A stretch of DNA of 19,311 nucleotides from Paracoccaceae bacterium (GCA_007131945.1 SLPP01000263.1:1-19311), one strand, 5' to 3'. Counted from the stretch's first letter, positions 8,796-17,144 are shown. Notes: generated from the letters alone by a model not told the origin. Translations and numbers: made by a program.

Positions 8796-9044
8796 ATGGG
8801 ATTTTTCGACCGAATCGACCGCCATGCAGAGCTGTTCCAGCGGATGGCCAGGACCTCGGGAACCGATATCGGCGATGCGCTCCTCGACGGGCGGCTGAAC
8901 GCGCACGAGCTGCCCGGCGCGCTCTTGCGCTGCACCGCCTGCACCAGCGTCGAGGAATGCCGCCACTGGCTCGAGACGCACGAGTCGGGCGAGCCGCCGG
9001 CCTATTGCCGCAACCGCGACCTGCTGGCGCGCCTCGCCGGGTGA
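8796..9044 (+). CDS. Small DUF6455-like protein with four cysteines
   Basis: An 82-residue soluble protein resembling the DUF6455 family of small Rhodobacteraceae proteins of unknown function. It begins MGFFDRIDRHAELFQRM, has a short helical body, and carries four Cys as C46-x2-C49-x5-C55-x15-C71 (local context LRCTACTSVEECRHW and AYCRNR). This spacing could bind a metal or Fe-S cluster or form disulfides; none of these can be shown from sequence. ATG at 8796 is preferred: GGGAGA precedes it by 5 nt, and the nearby ATG at 8791 is out of frame. It stands alone behind its own FnrL-type promoter and ends head-on against mraY, so it is probably a single-gene unit expressed at low oxygen. Function unknown. 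Confidence 0.85.
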   Translation: MGFFDRIDRHAELFQRMARTSGTDIGDALLDGRLNAHELPGALLRCTACTSVEECRHWLETHESGEPPAYCRNRDLLARLAG

Positions 9045-9104
9045 TCGCCCGGAAGCCGCAAGGATGACCGAGTCCGAACCGACGCGCGCGGGCTCTTCCT
9101 CGCG

Positions 9105-10190
9105 TCAGCGGATCTTCAGCGTCGCCAGCCCGATCAGCGCCAGGACCAGGCTGATGATCCAGAAGCGGATCACGATCTGCGGCTCGGCCCAGCCCTTCTT
9201 CTCGAAATGGTGGTGGATCGGCGCCATCAGGAAGACGCGCTTGCCGGTACGCTTGAAATAGAGAACCTGGATGATGACGCTCAGCGCCTCGACCACGAAG
9301 AGGCCGCCGACGATGCCGAGCACGATCTCGTGCTTGGTTGCCACCGCGATCGCGCCGAGCGCGCCACCCAGCGCCAGGCTCCCGGTATCGCCCATGAAGA
9401 CCGCGGCGGGCGGGGCGTTGTACCACAGGAACCCGAGCCCGCCGCCGGCAAGCGCGGCGGTGAAGATCAGAAGCTCGCCGGTGCCGGGGACGTAGTGGAC
9501 GTCGAGGTAGCTGGTGAAGTCAACCCGGCCAACGGCATAGGCGATCACCCCGAGCGTCGTTGCCGCGATCATCACCGGCATGATCGCCAGCCCGTCGAGC
9601 CCGTCGGTCAGGTTGACCGAATTCGCCGCACCGACGATCACGAACATCGCGAAGGGGATGAAGAACCAGCCCAGGTTGATCAGCACGTCCTTGAAGAGCG
9701 GAACCGCCAGTTGCCCCGACAGGTTCGGCGGATGGATCCACATCGCCGCCAGCGAGGCGAGGAAGGCGATGACCAGCCCCAGCGCCATCCGCATCCGGCC
9801 CGAAACGCCCTTGTGATGTCCCTGAGAAACCTTGGCATAGTCGTCGGCGAAGCCGATCAGCCCGAAGGCCACGGTGACCAGCAGCACCAGCCAGACATAG
9901 GGATTGTCGAGCCGCGCCCAGAGGAGCGTCGCGACGACGAGCGCCGAGAGGATCAGCAGCCCCCCCATCGTCGGCGTGCCCTGCTTGTTCAGCAGGTGCC
10001 CCGCCGACATCTCCTCGCGGATGGGCTGGCCACGACGCTGGCGCCGACGCAGGAGTTCGATCAGCGGTCGGCCGAAGACGAAGCCGAAGATCAGCGCGGT
10101 GAAGAAGGCGCCGCCCGCCCGAAAGGTGATGTAGCGGAAGAGGTTGAAACCGATGAAGACATCCGCAAGCGAGGTCAGCCAGAAGAGCAT
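9105..10190 (-). CDS. mraY: Phospho-N-acetylmuramoyl-pentapeptide transferase MraY
   Basis: Integral membrane enzyme that transfers phospho-MurNAc-pentapeptide from UDP to undecaprenyl phosphate, making lipid I. The 361-residue product has about ten hydrophobic helices, which is the family plan. Signature residues are the DDYAK motif (116-120), [10 protein letters not shown] (193-202) and the cytoplasmic HHH motif in [10 protein letters not shown] (325-334). Length is normal. The ATG at 10190 follows directly after the murF stop codon with no gap, suggesting translational coupling. It is the last dcw gene in this window: the next gene is convergent, so murD, ftsW, murG and the rest of the cluster are not adjacent. 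Confidence 0.97.
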   Translation of the reverse strand: MLFWLTSLADVFIGFNLFRYITFRAGGAFFTALIFGFVFGRPLIELLRRRQRRGQPIREEMSAGHLLNKQGTPTMGGLLILSALVVATLLWARLDNPYVWLVLLVTVAFGLIGFADDYAKVSQGHHKGVSGRMRMALGLVIAFLASLAAMWIHPPNLSGQLAVPLFKDVLINLGWFFIPFAMFVIVGAANSVNLTDGLDGLAIMPVMIAATTLGVIAYAVGRVDFTSYLDVHYVPGTGELLIFTAALAGGGLGFLWYNAPPAAVFMGDTGSLALGGALGAIAVATKHEIVLGIVGGLFVVEALSVIIQVLYFKRTGKRVFLMAPIHHHFEKKGWAEPQIVIRFWIISLVLALIGLATLKIR

Positions 10191-11600
10191 TCAGGCGGCT
10201 CCTTTCGTATCGTCGGGCGCGCTGTGCCCCAGGTTGCGCAGCACGTCCACCACCCGCGAGACGAGGCTCGCCTTCGATCCCTTGACGAGGACAACGTCGC
10301 CCGGTCGCACGATGGCGTGGACGCGGGCCCCGAGGTCCTCGGCGCGGGCGACGGCCTTGCCGCGACGATGCTCGGGCAGCGCCTGCCACAGCGTGGCCAT
10401 GCGCGGCCCGACGCAATGGACCTGCGCGATCCCCTCGATCGCCGGGTGATCGGCGATCGCACGGTGCATTTCCATCTCCTCGGGTCCGAGTTCCAGCATG
10501 TCGCCGAGGATCGCGATGCGCCGCCCGCCAGGGCCCGGCGTCAGCATCGCCAGCCGGTCGAGCGCGGCCTCCATCGAGGCGGGATTGGCGTTGAAGGCAT
10601 CGTCGATCAGCGTCAGCGCGGCCTCCTCGGTCGGATCGAGCCGGATCGTCTCGCAGCGGCCGCGTCCGGCTGGCGGCCGCCAGCGGCCGAGCGCCTGTGC
10701 CGCCACGGCGATGTCGAGCCCGAGCGCGTGCGCAACGGCGAGGCAGGCGAGCGCGTTCACCGCGAAATGCGCGCCGGCATCGGCCAGCCGGACGAGGACC
10801 GGCAGGCCGTCGACCTCGGCCTCGATCACCAGTGCCATCGGCGTCGGCCGCAGCCGGACGAGCCGCACCGTGTCGCCGGCATGTCCGAAACCCTGGCCCT
10901 GCGTCCCGGCGGCCTCGGCGAGGATCGCGCCGGTCGGGACATCGGCGTTGTAGATCGCTGCGCCCCCGGGTTCCAGCCCGCCGAAGATCGCCGCCTTCTC
11001 GCGCGCGATCGCGTCGAGCGTGCCGAAAGCCTCCAGATGCGCCGGCGCGATGGTGGTGATCAGCGCCACATGCGGCCGCGCCAGACGCGCGAGCGGGGCG
11101 ATCTCGCCGGGCTGGTTCATGCCGATCTCGACGACCGCGAAATCGGCGTCGGCGGGCAGCCGGGCGAGCGTCACCGGCACGCCCCAGTGATTGTTGAAGC
11201 TGGCCTCGGCGGCATGGACCGACCCGAATTCGGCCAGCATCACCCGCAGCATCTCCTTGGTCGAGGTCTTGCCGGCCGAGCCGGTGACGCCGATCACCCG
11301 CGCGGCGCTGCGCGCGCGGCCCGCCGCGCCCAGCGCGGTGAGCCCGGCCAGCACGTCACCGACCACGACGCAGGGGCCGTCGACCCCCTCGGGGATGTGG
11401 CTGACCAGCGCGCCGGCGGCCGCCTTGTCGAAGGCCTGCGCCACGAAGTCGTGCCCGTCCCGCGCCGCTTTGAGGGCGACGAACAGATCGCCCGGCCGCA
11501 GGCTGCGGGTGTCGATCGAGATCCCGCTGACCTCGAAATCCGCGGTGGCGGTGCCGCCGGTCGCCGCGGCCAGCTCGCTGGCGGTCCAGAGTGCGGTCAT
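10191..11600 (-). CDS. murF: UDP-N-acetylmuramoyl-tripeptide--D-alanyl-D-alanine ligase MurF
   Basis: Cytoplasmic ATP-dependent ligase that adds D-Ala-D-Ala to the UDP-MurNAc-tripeptide. The 469-residue product has the three Mur-ligase domains: an N-terminal UDP-substrate domain with SIDTRSLRPGDLFVAL (28-43), a central ATPase domain with the P-loop TGSAGKTST (106-114), FNNHWGVPVTLARL and EIGMNQPGEI, and a C-terminal domain containing DDAFNANPASM and the ILGDMLELG motif. Its ATG (11598-11600) overlaps the murE stop by 4 bp in an ATGA arrangement, and its stop touches the mraY start. This tight packing indicates one transcript. Confidence 0.97.
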   Translation of the reverse strand: MTALWTASELAAATGGTATADFEVSGISIDTRSLRPGDLFVALKAARDGHDFVAQAFDKAAAGALVSHIPEGVDGPCVVVGDVLAGLTALGAAGRARSAARVIGVTGSAGKTSTKEMLRVMLAEFGSVHAAEASFNNHWGVPVTLARLPADADFAVVEIGMNQPGEIAPLARLARPHVALITTIAPAHLEAFGTLDAIAREKAAIFGGLEPGGAAIYNADVPTGAILAEAAGTQGQGFGHAGDTVRLVRLRPTPMALVIEAEVDGLPVLVRLADAGAHFAVNALACLAVAHALGLDIAVAAQALGRWRPPAGRGRCETIRLDPTEEAALTLIDDAFNANPASMEAALDRLAMLTPGPGGRRIAILGDMLELGPEEMEMHRAIADHPAIEGIAQVHCVGPRMATLWQALPEHRRGKAVARAEDLGARVHAIVRPGDVVLVKGSKASLVSRVVDVLRNLGHSAPDDTKGAA

Positions 11601-13081
11601 GTCACCCTCCGGTCGAGCACCTCGACGGCGGTGCTGGCCTGTTCGAGATCGTCGAACGGATAGACCGTCTCGCCGACGATCTGGCCGCGCTCGTGGCCCT
11701 TGCCGGCGATCAGCAGCGCGTCGCCGGGCAGGAGCGCGTCGACCCCGCGCAGGATCGCCTCGGCCCGATCGGGGACCTCGTTCGCCTCGGGACAGGCGGT
11801 GAGGATCGCGCGTCGGATCGATGCGGGATCCTCGGTGCGCGGGTTGTCGTCGGTGACATAGACCACGTCGGCATTCTCGGTCGCGGCGCGGCCCATCAGC
11901 GGCCGCTTGGTCCGGTCGCGGTCGCCGCCGGCGCCGAAGACGACGATCAGCCGCCCCATCACATGCGGCCGCAACGCCTTGAGCGCGGTCTCCAGCGCCG
12001 CCGGGGTATGCGCGTAATCGACGAAGACCGGCGCGCCGTTCGCGCGCGTCGCCGCGTGCTGCATCCGCCCGCGCACGCCCCGGAGCCCGGCCAGCGCCGC
12101 GACCGCCGGTTCGATCTCGCCGCCGGTGGCCAGAACCAGACCGAGCGCGACCAGCGCGTTGCCCGCCTGGAACCCGCCGACGAGCGGCAGGCGGACCTGG
12201 TGCGCCGCGCCCTTCCAGGAAAACCGCAGATGCTGGCCGCGCGTCTCGAACCGCTGGGCGAGGATGCGCAGCTCGGTATCGCGCGGCGCGCCGACGCGGA
12301 TCAGGGGCCCGTCGATCAGGCCCGCCAGCCGAAGCCCCCAGGGACAGTCGATATTGACGACCGCCGGCGCGTCCTGCGGAAGGAGCCGGGTGAAGAGCGC
12401 GGCCTTGGCCTGGAAATACGCCTCCATGTCGGAGTGATAGTCCAGATGGTCCTGGCTGAGATTGGTGAAACCCGCCGCCGCCAGACGCACCCCGTCGAGC
12501 CGCCGCTGCTCGAGCCCGTGGGAGCTGGCCTCCATCGCCGCATGCGTGATGCCGGCCCCGGCGGCCTCGGCCAGCATGCGCTGCAGCGTCACCGCGTCGG
12601 GCGTGGTATGGGCGAGCGGCGCCTCCCAGGCGCCCTCGATCCCCGTCGTGCCGACGCTGATCGCGGCATGGCCGAGCGCGGTCCAGATCTGGCGGGTGAA
12701 GCTCGCAACCGAGGTCTTGCCGTTGGTGCCGGTCACCGCGACCGTGCAGTCGGGCTGCGCGCCGAAGAAAAGCGCCGCCGCCCGCGCCAGCGCCTCGCGC
12801 GCGTCCTCGGCGACGACCAGCGCCACTTCGGGATGCGCGGCAAGGTCGTCGGCGGCGATCATGGCGCCCTCCCGGTCGGTCAGGACGGCGGCGGCCTGCA
12901 TGCGCAGCGCGTACTGGATGAACTCGGCGCCATGCACGCGCGTTCCGGGCAGCGCCGCGAAGAGCGCGCCGGGTCGCACCTCGCGGCTGTCGAGCGTGAT
13001 CGCCGCGACGCGCCTGCGCGGATCGCCGCGGCGCACCCGCAGCCCCAGTTCATCCAGTGTCCTTGGCGTGATCATCGGCAT
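11597..13081 (-). CDS. murE: UDP-N-acetylmuramoyl-L-alanyl-D-glutamate--2,6-diaminopimelate ligase MurE
   Basis: Cytoplasmic ligase adding the third residue of the peptidoglycan stem peptide. The 494-residue product has the P-loop TGTNGKT (117-123), MEASSHGL (183-190), the lysine expected to be carbamoylated in YFQAKAALF (K226), and DYAHTP (355-360). The specificity motif DNPRTEDP (412-419) is the form that selects meso-diaminopimelate, so the peptidoglycan is predicted to be meso-DAP type. Two in-frame ATGs are possible, at 13081 and 13075; a G-rich run directly before 13081 gives better ribosome-site spacing to 13075, so the start may be two residues shorter. It lies 21 bp after ftsI and overlaps murF by 4 bp. 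Confidence 0.97.
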   Translation of the reverse strand: MPMITPRTLDELGLRVRRGDPRRRVAAITLDSREVRPGALFAALPGTRVHGAEFIQYALRMQAAAVLTDREGAMIAADDLAAHPEVALVVAEDAREALARAAALFFGAQPDCTVAVTGTNGKTSVASFTRQIWTALGHAAISVGTTGIEGAWEAPLAHTTPDAVTLQRMLAEAAGAGITHAAMEASSHGLEQRRLDGVRLAAAGFTNLSQDHLDYHSDMEAYFQAKAALFTRLLPQDAPAVVNIDCPWGLRLAGLIDGPLIRVGAPRDTELRILAQRFETRGQHLRFSWKGAAHQVRLPLVGGFQAGNALVALGLVLATGGEIEPAVAALAGLRGVRGRMQHAATRANGAPVFVDYAHTPAALETALKALRPHVMGRLIVVFGAGGDRDRTKRPLMGRAATENADVVYVTDDNPRTEDPASIRRAILTACPEANEVPDRAEAILRGVDALLPGDALLIAGKGHERGQIVGETVYPFDDLEQASTAVEVLDRRVT

Positions 13082-13102
13082 CCCCGGCCCGTGCGCCGGT
13101 CC

Positions 13103-14878
13103 CTACCGCAAGGCGAGGCCCCGTTCAATCTCTGCCGGGCTCGACGGACGCAGGCCGAGGAGCGGCGCGGTGCGGCGCACGATCTCGGCGGTAACCGGGA
13201 CCACTGTCCAGCCGGCGGTGCGGCGCACCTCGGAGCCCGAGGTCTCCGAGGGCTCGTCCAGCGTCACCACGATGACGAAGCGCGGCTCGTGGATCGGGAA
13301 GGCGCCGGCGAAGGAGGCGATCACCCGGTCGCGATAGTAACCGCCTCGGGGATTGGGCTTGTCGGCGGTGCCGGTCTTGCCGCCGACGGCGAAGCCCTCG
13401 ACCTCGGCCATGGACGCCGTGCCGCGGGTCACCGTCTCGCGCATCATCCGGCGCATGATCGCCGAGGTGCGTTCGGAAATCAGCCGCTCGCCCGGCATCG
13501 CATCGGGCCGGCGCAGGAGCGTCGGCGTCACCTTCCGCCCGCCATTGACCAGCGCCGCATAGGCCGCCGCCAGATGCACCGGGCTGGTCGAGAGCCCGTG
13601 GCCATAGGCAATGGTCATCGACGACAACTCCCGCCAGCGATCGGGGAACATCGGGCGGGCGCGGGTGTTCTCGGTCAGCTCGATCTCGGCGATGTCGAGA
13701 AAGCCGAAGCGGTCGAGGAATTCGCGCTGCCGCTCGGGCCCGATCATCTGCGCCAGCCGCGCCGAGCCGATATTCGACGAGCGCACGAAAACATCGGTCA
13801 CCGTGGCCTGCGGCCCCAGCGGCCGGAAATCATTGATCGTGAAGCGCGAGACACGCATCGGGCTGCGCGTGTCCACCATCGTCTCGGGCCGCACGAGGCC
13901 GAGTTCCAGCGCCTGCGCGACGGGGAAGGCCTTCATCACCGAGCCGAGTTCGTAGACACCCTGCAGCGCATGGTTGAAGATCGGACTGTCGGTGGGGTCG
14001 CCCTCGGTCGGCGGCGGCGGGCGGTTGTTCGGGTCGAAATCGGGCAGCGAGAGCATGGTGACGATCTCGCCCGAATAGGCGTCCATGATGATCGCCGAAC
14101 CGGCGCGGGCGCTGAGCATCCGCATGCCGCCCTCGAGCACCTCGGCCGCGACCGCCTGCACCGAGAGATCGAGCGAGAGCTGAAGCGGCGTGTCGGCGCG
14201 GGCGGGATCGCGCAACCTCTCGTCGAGCCGGTGCTCGATCCCCGCCGTGCCGATGATCTCGGCCGCGGTCACGCCCTGCTGGCCGTAGCTCGCCCCGCCG
14301 AGGACATGCGCGGCAAGCCGGCCGTTCGGATAGAGCCGCATCTCGCGCCGACCGAAAAGGAGCCCCGGCTCGCCGATGTCGTGGACGGCCTGGCTCTGTT
14401 CGGGCGAAAGACGCGCGCGCAACCAGACGAAGCGGCGGTTGGGATCGGTCAGGCGGGCGGCCAGCCGGGCCTCGTCCATGTCGGGGAAGATGCGGGCAAG
14501 CTCGCGCGCGGCGCGCGCGCCATCGACCATGTGCCGCATCTCGGCATAGAGCGCGCTGGTAACGAGATTGGTGGCCAGAAGCCGGCCGTTGCGGTCGACG
14601 ATGTCGGATCGATAGGCGGCGATCTGCTCGGCCTGGTAGCGCGCCGGCTCCTCGGGCGGTGTCATCGCCAGAAGACCCATCCGCGCGGCGATCAGCGCAT
14701 AGCCCATGAAGAAGAGCGCGGCGAGGAACAGAAGCCGCCATTCGGCCCGCCGCCGCGCCGCGTCGCGCATCTGCTCGTGGCGCAGGCGCAGGTTCTCGCG
14801 CTCGATATGCAGTGGGTTGCGTCCCTGCGCGCGGGCATCGAGGACGCGGGCGAGCGGGCGCAGCGGAACGCGGGTCAC
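13103..14878 (-). CDS. ftsI: Peptidoglycan D,D-transpeptidase FtsI (PBP3)
   Basis: Septal class B penicillin-binding protein that cross-links peptidoglycan at the division site. The 591-residue product has a cytoplasmic N-terminus rich in Arg, one transmembrane helix (about residues 48-70), a PBP-dimerisation domain (about 85-225), and a transpeptidase domain with the three active-site motifs: SVMK (313-316, nucleophile S313), SSN (367-369) and KTG (501-503, in GGKTGTADK). The start is GTG at 14878, in a GTGA overlap with the ftsL stop. The cytoplasmic N-terminus of roughly 47 residues is a little longer than in E. coli. It follows ftsL and precedes murE in the standard dcw order. Confidence 0.97.
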   Translation of the reverse strand: MTRVPLRPLARVLDARAQGRNPLHIERENLRLRHEQMRDAARRRAEWRLLFLAALFFMGYALIAARMGLLAMTPPEEPARYQAEQIAAYRSDIVDRNGRLLATNLVTSALYAEMRHMVDGARAARELARIFPDMDEARLAARLTDPNRRFVWLRARLSPEQSQAVHDIGEPGLLFGRREMRLYPNGRLAAHVLGGASYGQQGVTAAEIIGTAGIEHRLDERLRDPARADTPLQLSLDLSVQAVAAEVLEGGMRMLSARAGSAIIMDAYSGEIVTMLSLPDFDPNNRPPPPTEGDPTDSPIFNHALQGVYELGSVMKAFPVAQALELGLVRPETMVDTRSPMRVSRFTINDFRPLGPQATVTDVFVRSSNIGSARLAQMIGPERQREFLDRFGFLDIAEIELTENTRARPMFPDRWRELSSMTIAYGHGLSTSPVHLAAAYAALVNGGRKVTPTLLRRPDAMPGERLISERTSAIMRRMMRETVTRGTASMAEVEGFAVGGKTGTADKPNPRGGYYRDRVIASFAGAFPIHEPRFVIVVTLDEPSETSGSEVRRTAGWTVVPVTAEIVRRTAPLLGLRPSSPAEIERGLALR

Positions 14879-15207
14879 AGGTCGTCCTCCTGGTCGGCGA
14901 GACCGGTATCAAGCGCGGCGGGCATCGGGTAGACGATCTCGTCGACGCGGCCGAACTGGCTGCCCGACAGCGGGATCAGCCGCAGCCGCATGAAGTTCAT
15001 CTTCGCCAGTTCCTGCAGCCGTTCGGGCCGGCTGAGATAGGCCCATTCGGCGCGCTGCACGCCGATCGCCTCGCGCAGGCTGTGGATCTCGCGGTGCAAT
15101 TCGCGCAGCTCGGCCATCGCCTGCTGGGTCTTGTGGTTCTCGTTGTAGGCCCAGATGGCGAGGCCGATCACGCCGAGCGCCGAAAGCAGGTAGAGCAGTC
15201 CTCGCAT
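14875..15207 (-). CDS. ftsL: Cell division protein FtsL
   Basis: A 110-residue bitopic membrane protein. A hydrophobic helix at residues 3-20 (GLLYLLSALGVIGLAIWAY) comes directly after a two-residue cytoplasmic end, followed by a coiled-coil segment (about 25-55, heptad-like Leu/Ile/Ala with TQQAMAELRELHREIHSLRE) and a periplasmic tail with a PERLQELAKMNF-type segment common in FtsL. In the divisome FtsL pairs with FtsB and activates FtsWI. Sequence conservation in this family is low; the call rests on architecture and on the position between rsmH and ftsI. Its ATG at 15207 shares one base with the rsmH stop, and its end overlaps ftsI by 4 bp. Confidence 0.9.
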   Translation of the reverse strand: MRGLLYLLSALGVIGLAIWAYNENHKTQQAMAELRELHREIHSLREAIGVQRAEWAYLSRPERLQELAKMNFMRLRLIPLSGSQFGRVDEIVYPMPAALDTGLADQEDDL

Positions 15208-16202
15208 CAGCGGTCTCCGATGAGCGCGGGGGCGGGCAGGCCGAGGGCGGCGCGATCGACCGGGCCGGCGGGCGCCTCGCTGCGCCGCGCGACGCGTAGC
15301 TTGGCCGACCGGGCGCGGGGATTGGCGGCGATCTCGGCGGGTTCGGGCGCGATGGCGCGGCGGGTGATCAGCGTGAAACGGGCGGGTTCGGGCGTCGCGG
15401 CGGGGGCGTGGCGGCTGCCGCCGCCGGCGGTGCCCGAGCGCGCCTGCAGGAAGCGCTTGACGACGCGGTCTTCGAGCGAATGGAAGGTCACGACGGCGAG
15501 CGCGCCGCCCGGTTTCAGCGCGCGTTCGGCGGCCTCGAGCCCGTCGGCAAGCTCCTCGAACTCGGCGTTCACCGCGATCCGGATCGCCTGGAAGCTGCGC
15601 GTCGCGGGATGCGTCTGCCCGGGCTTCGGGCGCGGCAGGCAGCGGGCGACGATCTCGGCCAGCTGGAGGGTCGTGACGATCGGCGCCTCGGCGCGGGCGG
15701 CGGTGATGGCGCGGGCGATGCGCCGGGCGGCGCGTTCCTCGCCGTAGTGGTAGAGGATGTCGGCCAGCCGCGCCTCGCTGGCGGTGTTGACCAGTTCCGC
15801 CGCGCTCGGCCCCTCCTGGCTCATCCGCATGTCGAGCGGGCCGTCGCGGGTGAAGGAGAAGCCGCGCTCGGGCCGGTCGAGCTGCATGGACGACACCCCG
15901 AGATCCAGCACTACCCCGTCGAGCGGCGCCCCGGCATGGGTGTCGAGCTCGGAGAAGCGTCCGTGGACCAGTCGCAGCCGCTCGCCCCAGGCGGCGCCCC
16001 AGTCGCGCGCCATCTGCAGCGCCATCGGGTCACGGTCGAGCCCGATCACCCGCTCCGCCCCCGCCTCGAGGAGCGCGCGGGCATAGCCACCGGCGCCCAG
16101 CGTCCCGTCCAGCCACAGCCCGCGCACCGGCGCCACCGCCCGGATCAGCGGGACGATGAGGACGGGTATATGCGGCGCGGGGCTGGGCGATGCGGGCATC
16201 AT
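15207..16202 (-). CDS. rsmH: 16S rRNA (cytosine-1402-N4)-methyltransferase RsmH (MraW)
   Basis: SAM-dependent methyltransferase that modifies C1402 in the 16S rRNA decoding centre. From the chosen start the product is 331 residues. Motifs: HIPVL (11-15), the SAM-binding [10 protein letters not shown] (32-41), GLDRDP (54-59), [10 protein letters not shown] (100-109), [14 protein letters not shown] (114-127) and the late FHSLEDR motif. The open frame reaches back to 16283, but those 27 codons overlap mraZ and are not family-like. ATG at 16202 or the adjacent ATG at 16199 is preferred, with GGAAGG (16208-16203) directly upstream; the spacing favours 16199, but both are possible. The mraZ stop is only 7 bp upstream. 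Confidence 0.95.
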   Translation of the reverse strand: MMPASPSPAPHIPVLIVPLIRAVAPVRGLWLDGTLGAGGYARALLEAGAERVIGLDRDPMALQMARDWGAAWGERLRLVHGRFSELDTHAGAPLDGVVLDLGVSSMQLDRPERGFSFTRDGPLDMRMSQEGPSAAELVNTASEARLADILYHYGEERAARRIARAITAARAEAPIVTTLQLAEIVARCLPRPKPGQTHPATRSFQAIRIAVNAEFEELADGLEAAERALKPGGALAVVTFHSLEDRVVKRFLQARSGTAGGGSRHAPAATPEPARFTLITRRAIAPEPAEIAANPRARSAKLRVARRSEAPAGPVDRAALGLPAPALIGDR

Positions 16203-16209
16203 CCTTCCG

Positions 16210-16716
16210 TCAGGGTTCGTCGGGCAGGTCCGGCAGCAAGAGGTTGGGGTCGAAATCCTCGTCCTGTTCGTCGAGCCAGGCATCGGCCTTCGCGCGTTCC
16301 TCGGCGTCGTAGGTCTCGGGCTTCCAGAGTTCGAAATGATCGCCGGCGGCGATGAAGAAGGCGGCGTCGTCGAGCTCGAGCTTGTCGCGCAGCTTCGCGG
16401 GCAGGATGATCCGGCCGTCCTCGTCGACCTGGGTCGGGAAGGAATGGCCGTGATAGATCCGCTCGAGCATCTTGCGCTCGACCGAGCCCTTCTTCATCCG
16501 GTCGATGCGCCGGTCGATCTCCTCGATCGCCTGCATCGTAAAACAGTCGAGCCGCTTCTGCCGCTCGGTGCCGTAGACGATGACCAGGTTCGGCCGCTGC
16601 CCGTCGCTCCAGTCGGGATCGCCGGCCTCGATCACACGGCGAAAAAGGGCCGGGATCGAAACCCTGCCCTTGCCATCCACCTTCTGGTGGTATTCGCCGC
16701 GAAACCTGCGCACCAC
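16210..16716 (-). CDS. mraZ: Transcriptional regulator / cell-division leader protein MraZ
   Basis: First gene of the dcw cluster. In bacteria where it was studied, MraZ is a DNA-binding protein that controls its own operon. The 168-residue product contains two SpoVT-AbrB-like repeats: [15 protein letters not shown] (12-26) and [15 protein letters not shown] (96-110), which share the V-D-x-x-G-R-(V/I)-x-(I/L)-P-A-x-(F/L)-R pattern. A short acidic tail follows (DEQDEDFDP...). The GTG at 16716 is chosen as start; a second GTG follows directly, and a GAGG lies upstream. The acidic C-terminal extension is about 15-20 residues longer than E. coli MraZ (152). It is the promoter-proximal gene for the whole row to mraY. 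Confidence 0.95.
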   Translation of the reverse strand: MVRRFRGEYHQKVDGKGRVSIPALFRRVIEAGDPDWSDGQRPNLVIVYGTERQKRLDCFTMQAIEEIDRRIDRMKKGSVERKMLERIYHGHSFPTQVDEDGRIILPAKLRDKLELDDAAFFIAAGDHFELWKPETYDAEERAKADAWLDEQDEDFDPNLLLPDLPDEP

Positions 16717-16733
16717 GTTGCCTGCGCCTCACT

Positions 16734-16753
16734 GCCCGTCCCGCCCCGTCCCG
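16734..16753 (-). promoter_or_regulatory. Tandem 10-bp repeat upstream of mraZ, candidate MraZ operator
   Basis: Read on the minus strand this is CGGGACGGGG followed by CGGGACGGGC, ending 18 bp before the mraZ start. Known MraZ operators (for example in E. coli) are short G-rich direct repeats of the TGGGN type spaced so that they recur every 10 bp, just upstream of mraZ. Repeat length, position and G-richness fit; the exact sequence differs, and GC-rich DNA can give such repeats by chance. Confidence 0.45.
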
Positions 16754-16953
16754 AAATGAAAACGGCGGTCGGGCTGCTGCCACTGCCCGAACCGCCGCCC
16801 TCGTTCCCATTTCTGGGTGCCCGGTTCTGCGCAAGCCACCTGGGGGGGATGTCTGCTCGCTTGCGCGCCGGATCTCTCGTCTTCGGTGTCGCGGGGTGCC
16901 TGTATGAAACCTGCTTGGCTTCGTTCTTTGTTGTCCGCTCTTCCGATGAACAA

Positions 16954-16982
16954 TTCATGCCATGGGATTTCATGGTATGCAA
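16954..16982 (-). promoter_or_regulatory. Inverted repeat inside a possible mraZ promoter
   Basis: CATGCCATG (16956-16964) and CATGGTATG (16971-16979) form a 9-bp inverted repeat with one mismatch and a 6-bp centre. On the minus strand TTGCAT (16982-16977) could be a -35, with ATGAAT (16958-16953) as a weak -10 at 18 bp. The repeat would then fill the space between them, as operators often do. The promoter call is weak, while the repeat itself is plainly visible. Confidence 0.35.
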
Positions 16983-17064
16983 CGGGAATTTATGGAACCG
17001 GGGCATTTTTTTCTTCGACCCGCCCGGCGCATGGACGGCACGCTGCGCAGATCTAGCGCCGCCA

Positions 17065-17093
17065 ACAATATCTTGCGGGCGGCGAAAATACAA
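17065..17093 (-). promoter_or_regulatory. Candidate promoter for the mraZ operon
   Basis: On the minus strand TTGTAT (17093-17088), a 17-nt spacer and TATTGT (17070-17065) make an acceptable sigma-70-type promoter in an AT-rich patch. It would give a leader of roughly 340 nt before mraZ. It is about 75 bp downstream (in mraZ direction) of the inverted repeat at 17122-17144, a distance that suits an activator site. Confidence 0.35.
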
Positions 17094-17121
17094 CCACAAG
17101 ATGAGTCCGATACGCAGAAAA

Positions 17122-17144
17122 CCCGTTAACCCCTTGTAAACGGG
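17122..17144. promoter_or_regulatory. Inverted repeat with near-match to a CtrA box
   Basis: CCCGTTAAC (17122-17130) and GTAAACGGG (17136-17144) form a 9-bp inverted repeat with one mismatch and a 5-bp centre. On the minus strand the core reads TTTA-N7-TTAAC, one base off the CtrA consensus TTAA-N7-TTAAC. CtrA is the cell-cycle response regulator of alphaproteobacteria and a plausible controller of dcw genes. A palindromic operator for another regulator fits equally well. Confidence 0.35.

Noticed and set aside
9037..9106. Hairpins CCGGG-TGATCG-CCCGG (9037-9052) and GACGCG/CGCGTC (9081-9106) as terminators between the convergent DUF6455 and mraY genes
   Set aside because: Short stems, the second with a 14-nt loop, and no T-run on either strand; too weak to annotate.
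9207..14932. Long plus-strand open frames (818 and 1113 codons) opposite mraY to ftsI
   Set aside because: Antisense to well-conserved dcw genes with all catalytic motifs on the minus strand; composition is non-protein-like.
17003..17012. T7 run as a plus-strand intrinsic terminator
   Set aside because: No stable stem precedes it and no plus-strand gene lies upstream; more likely part of the AT-rich promoter zone of mraZ.
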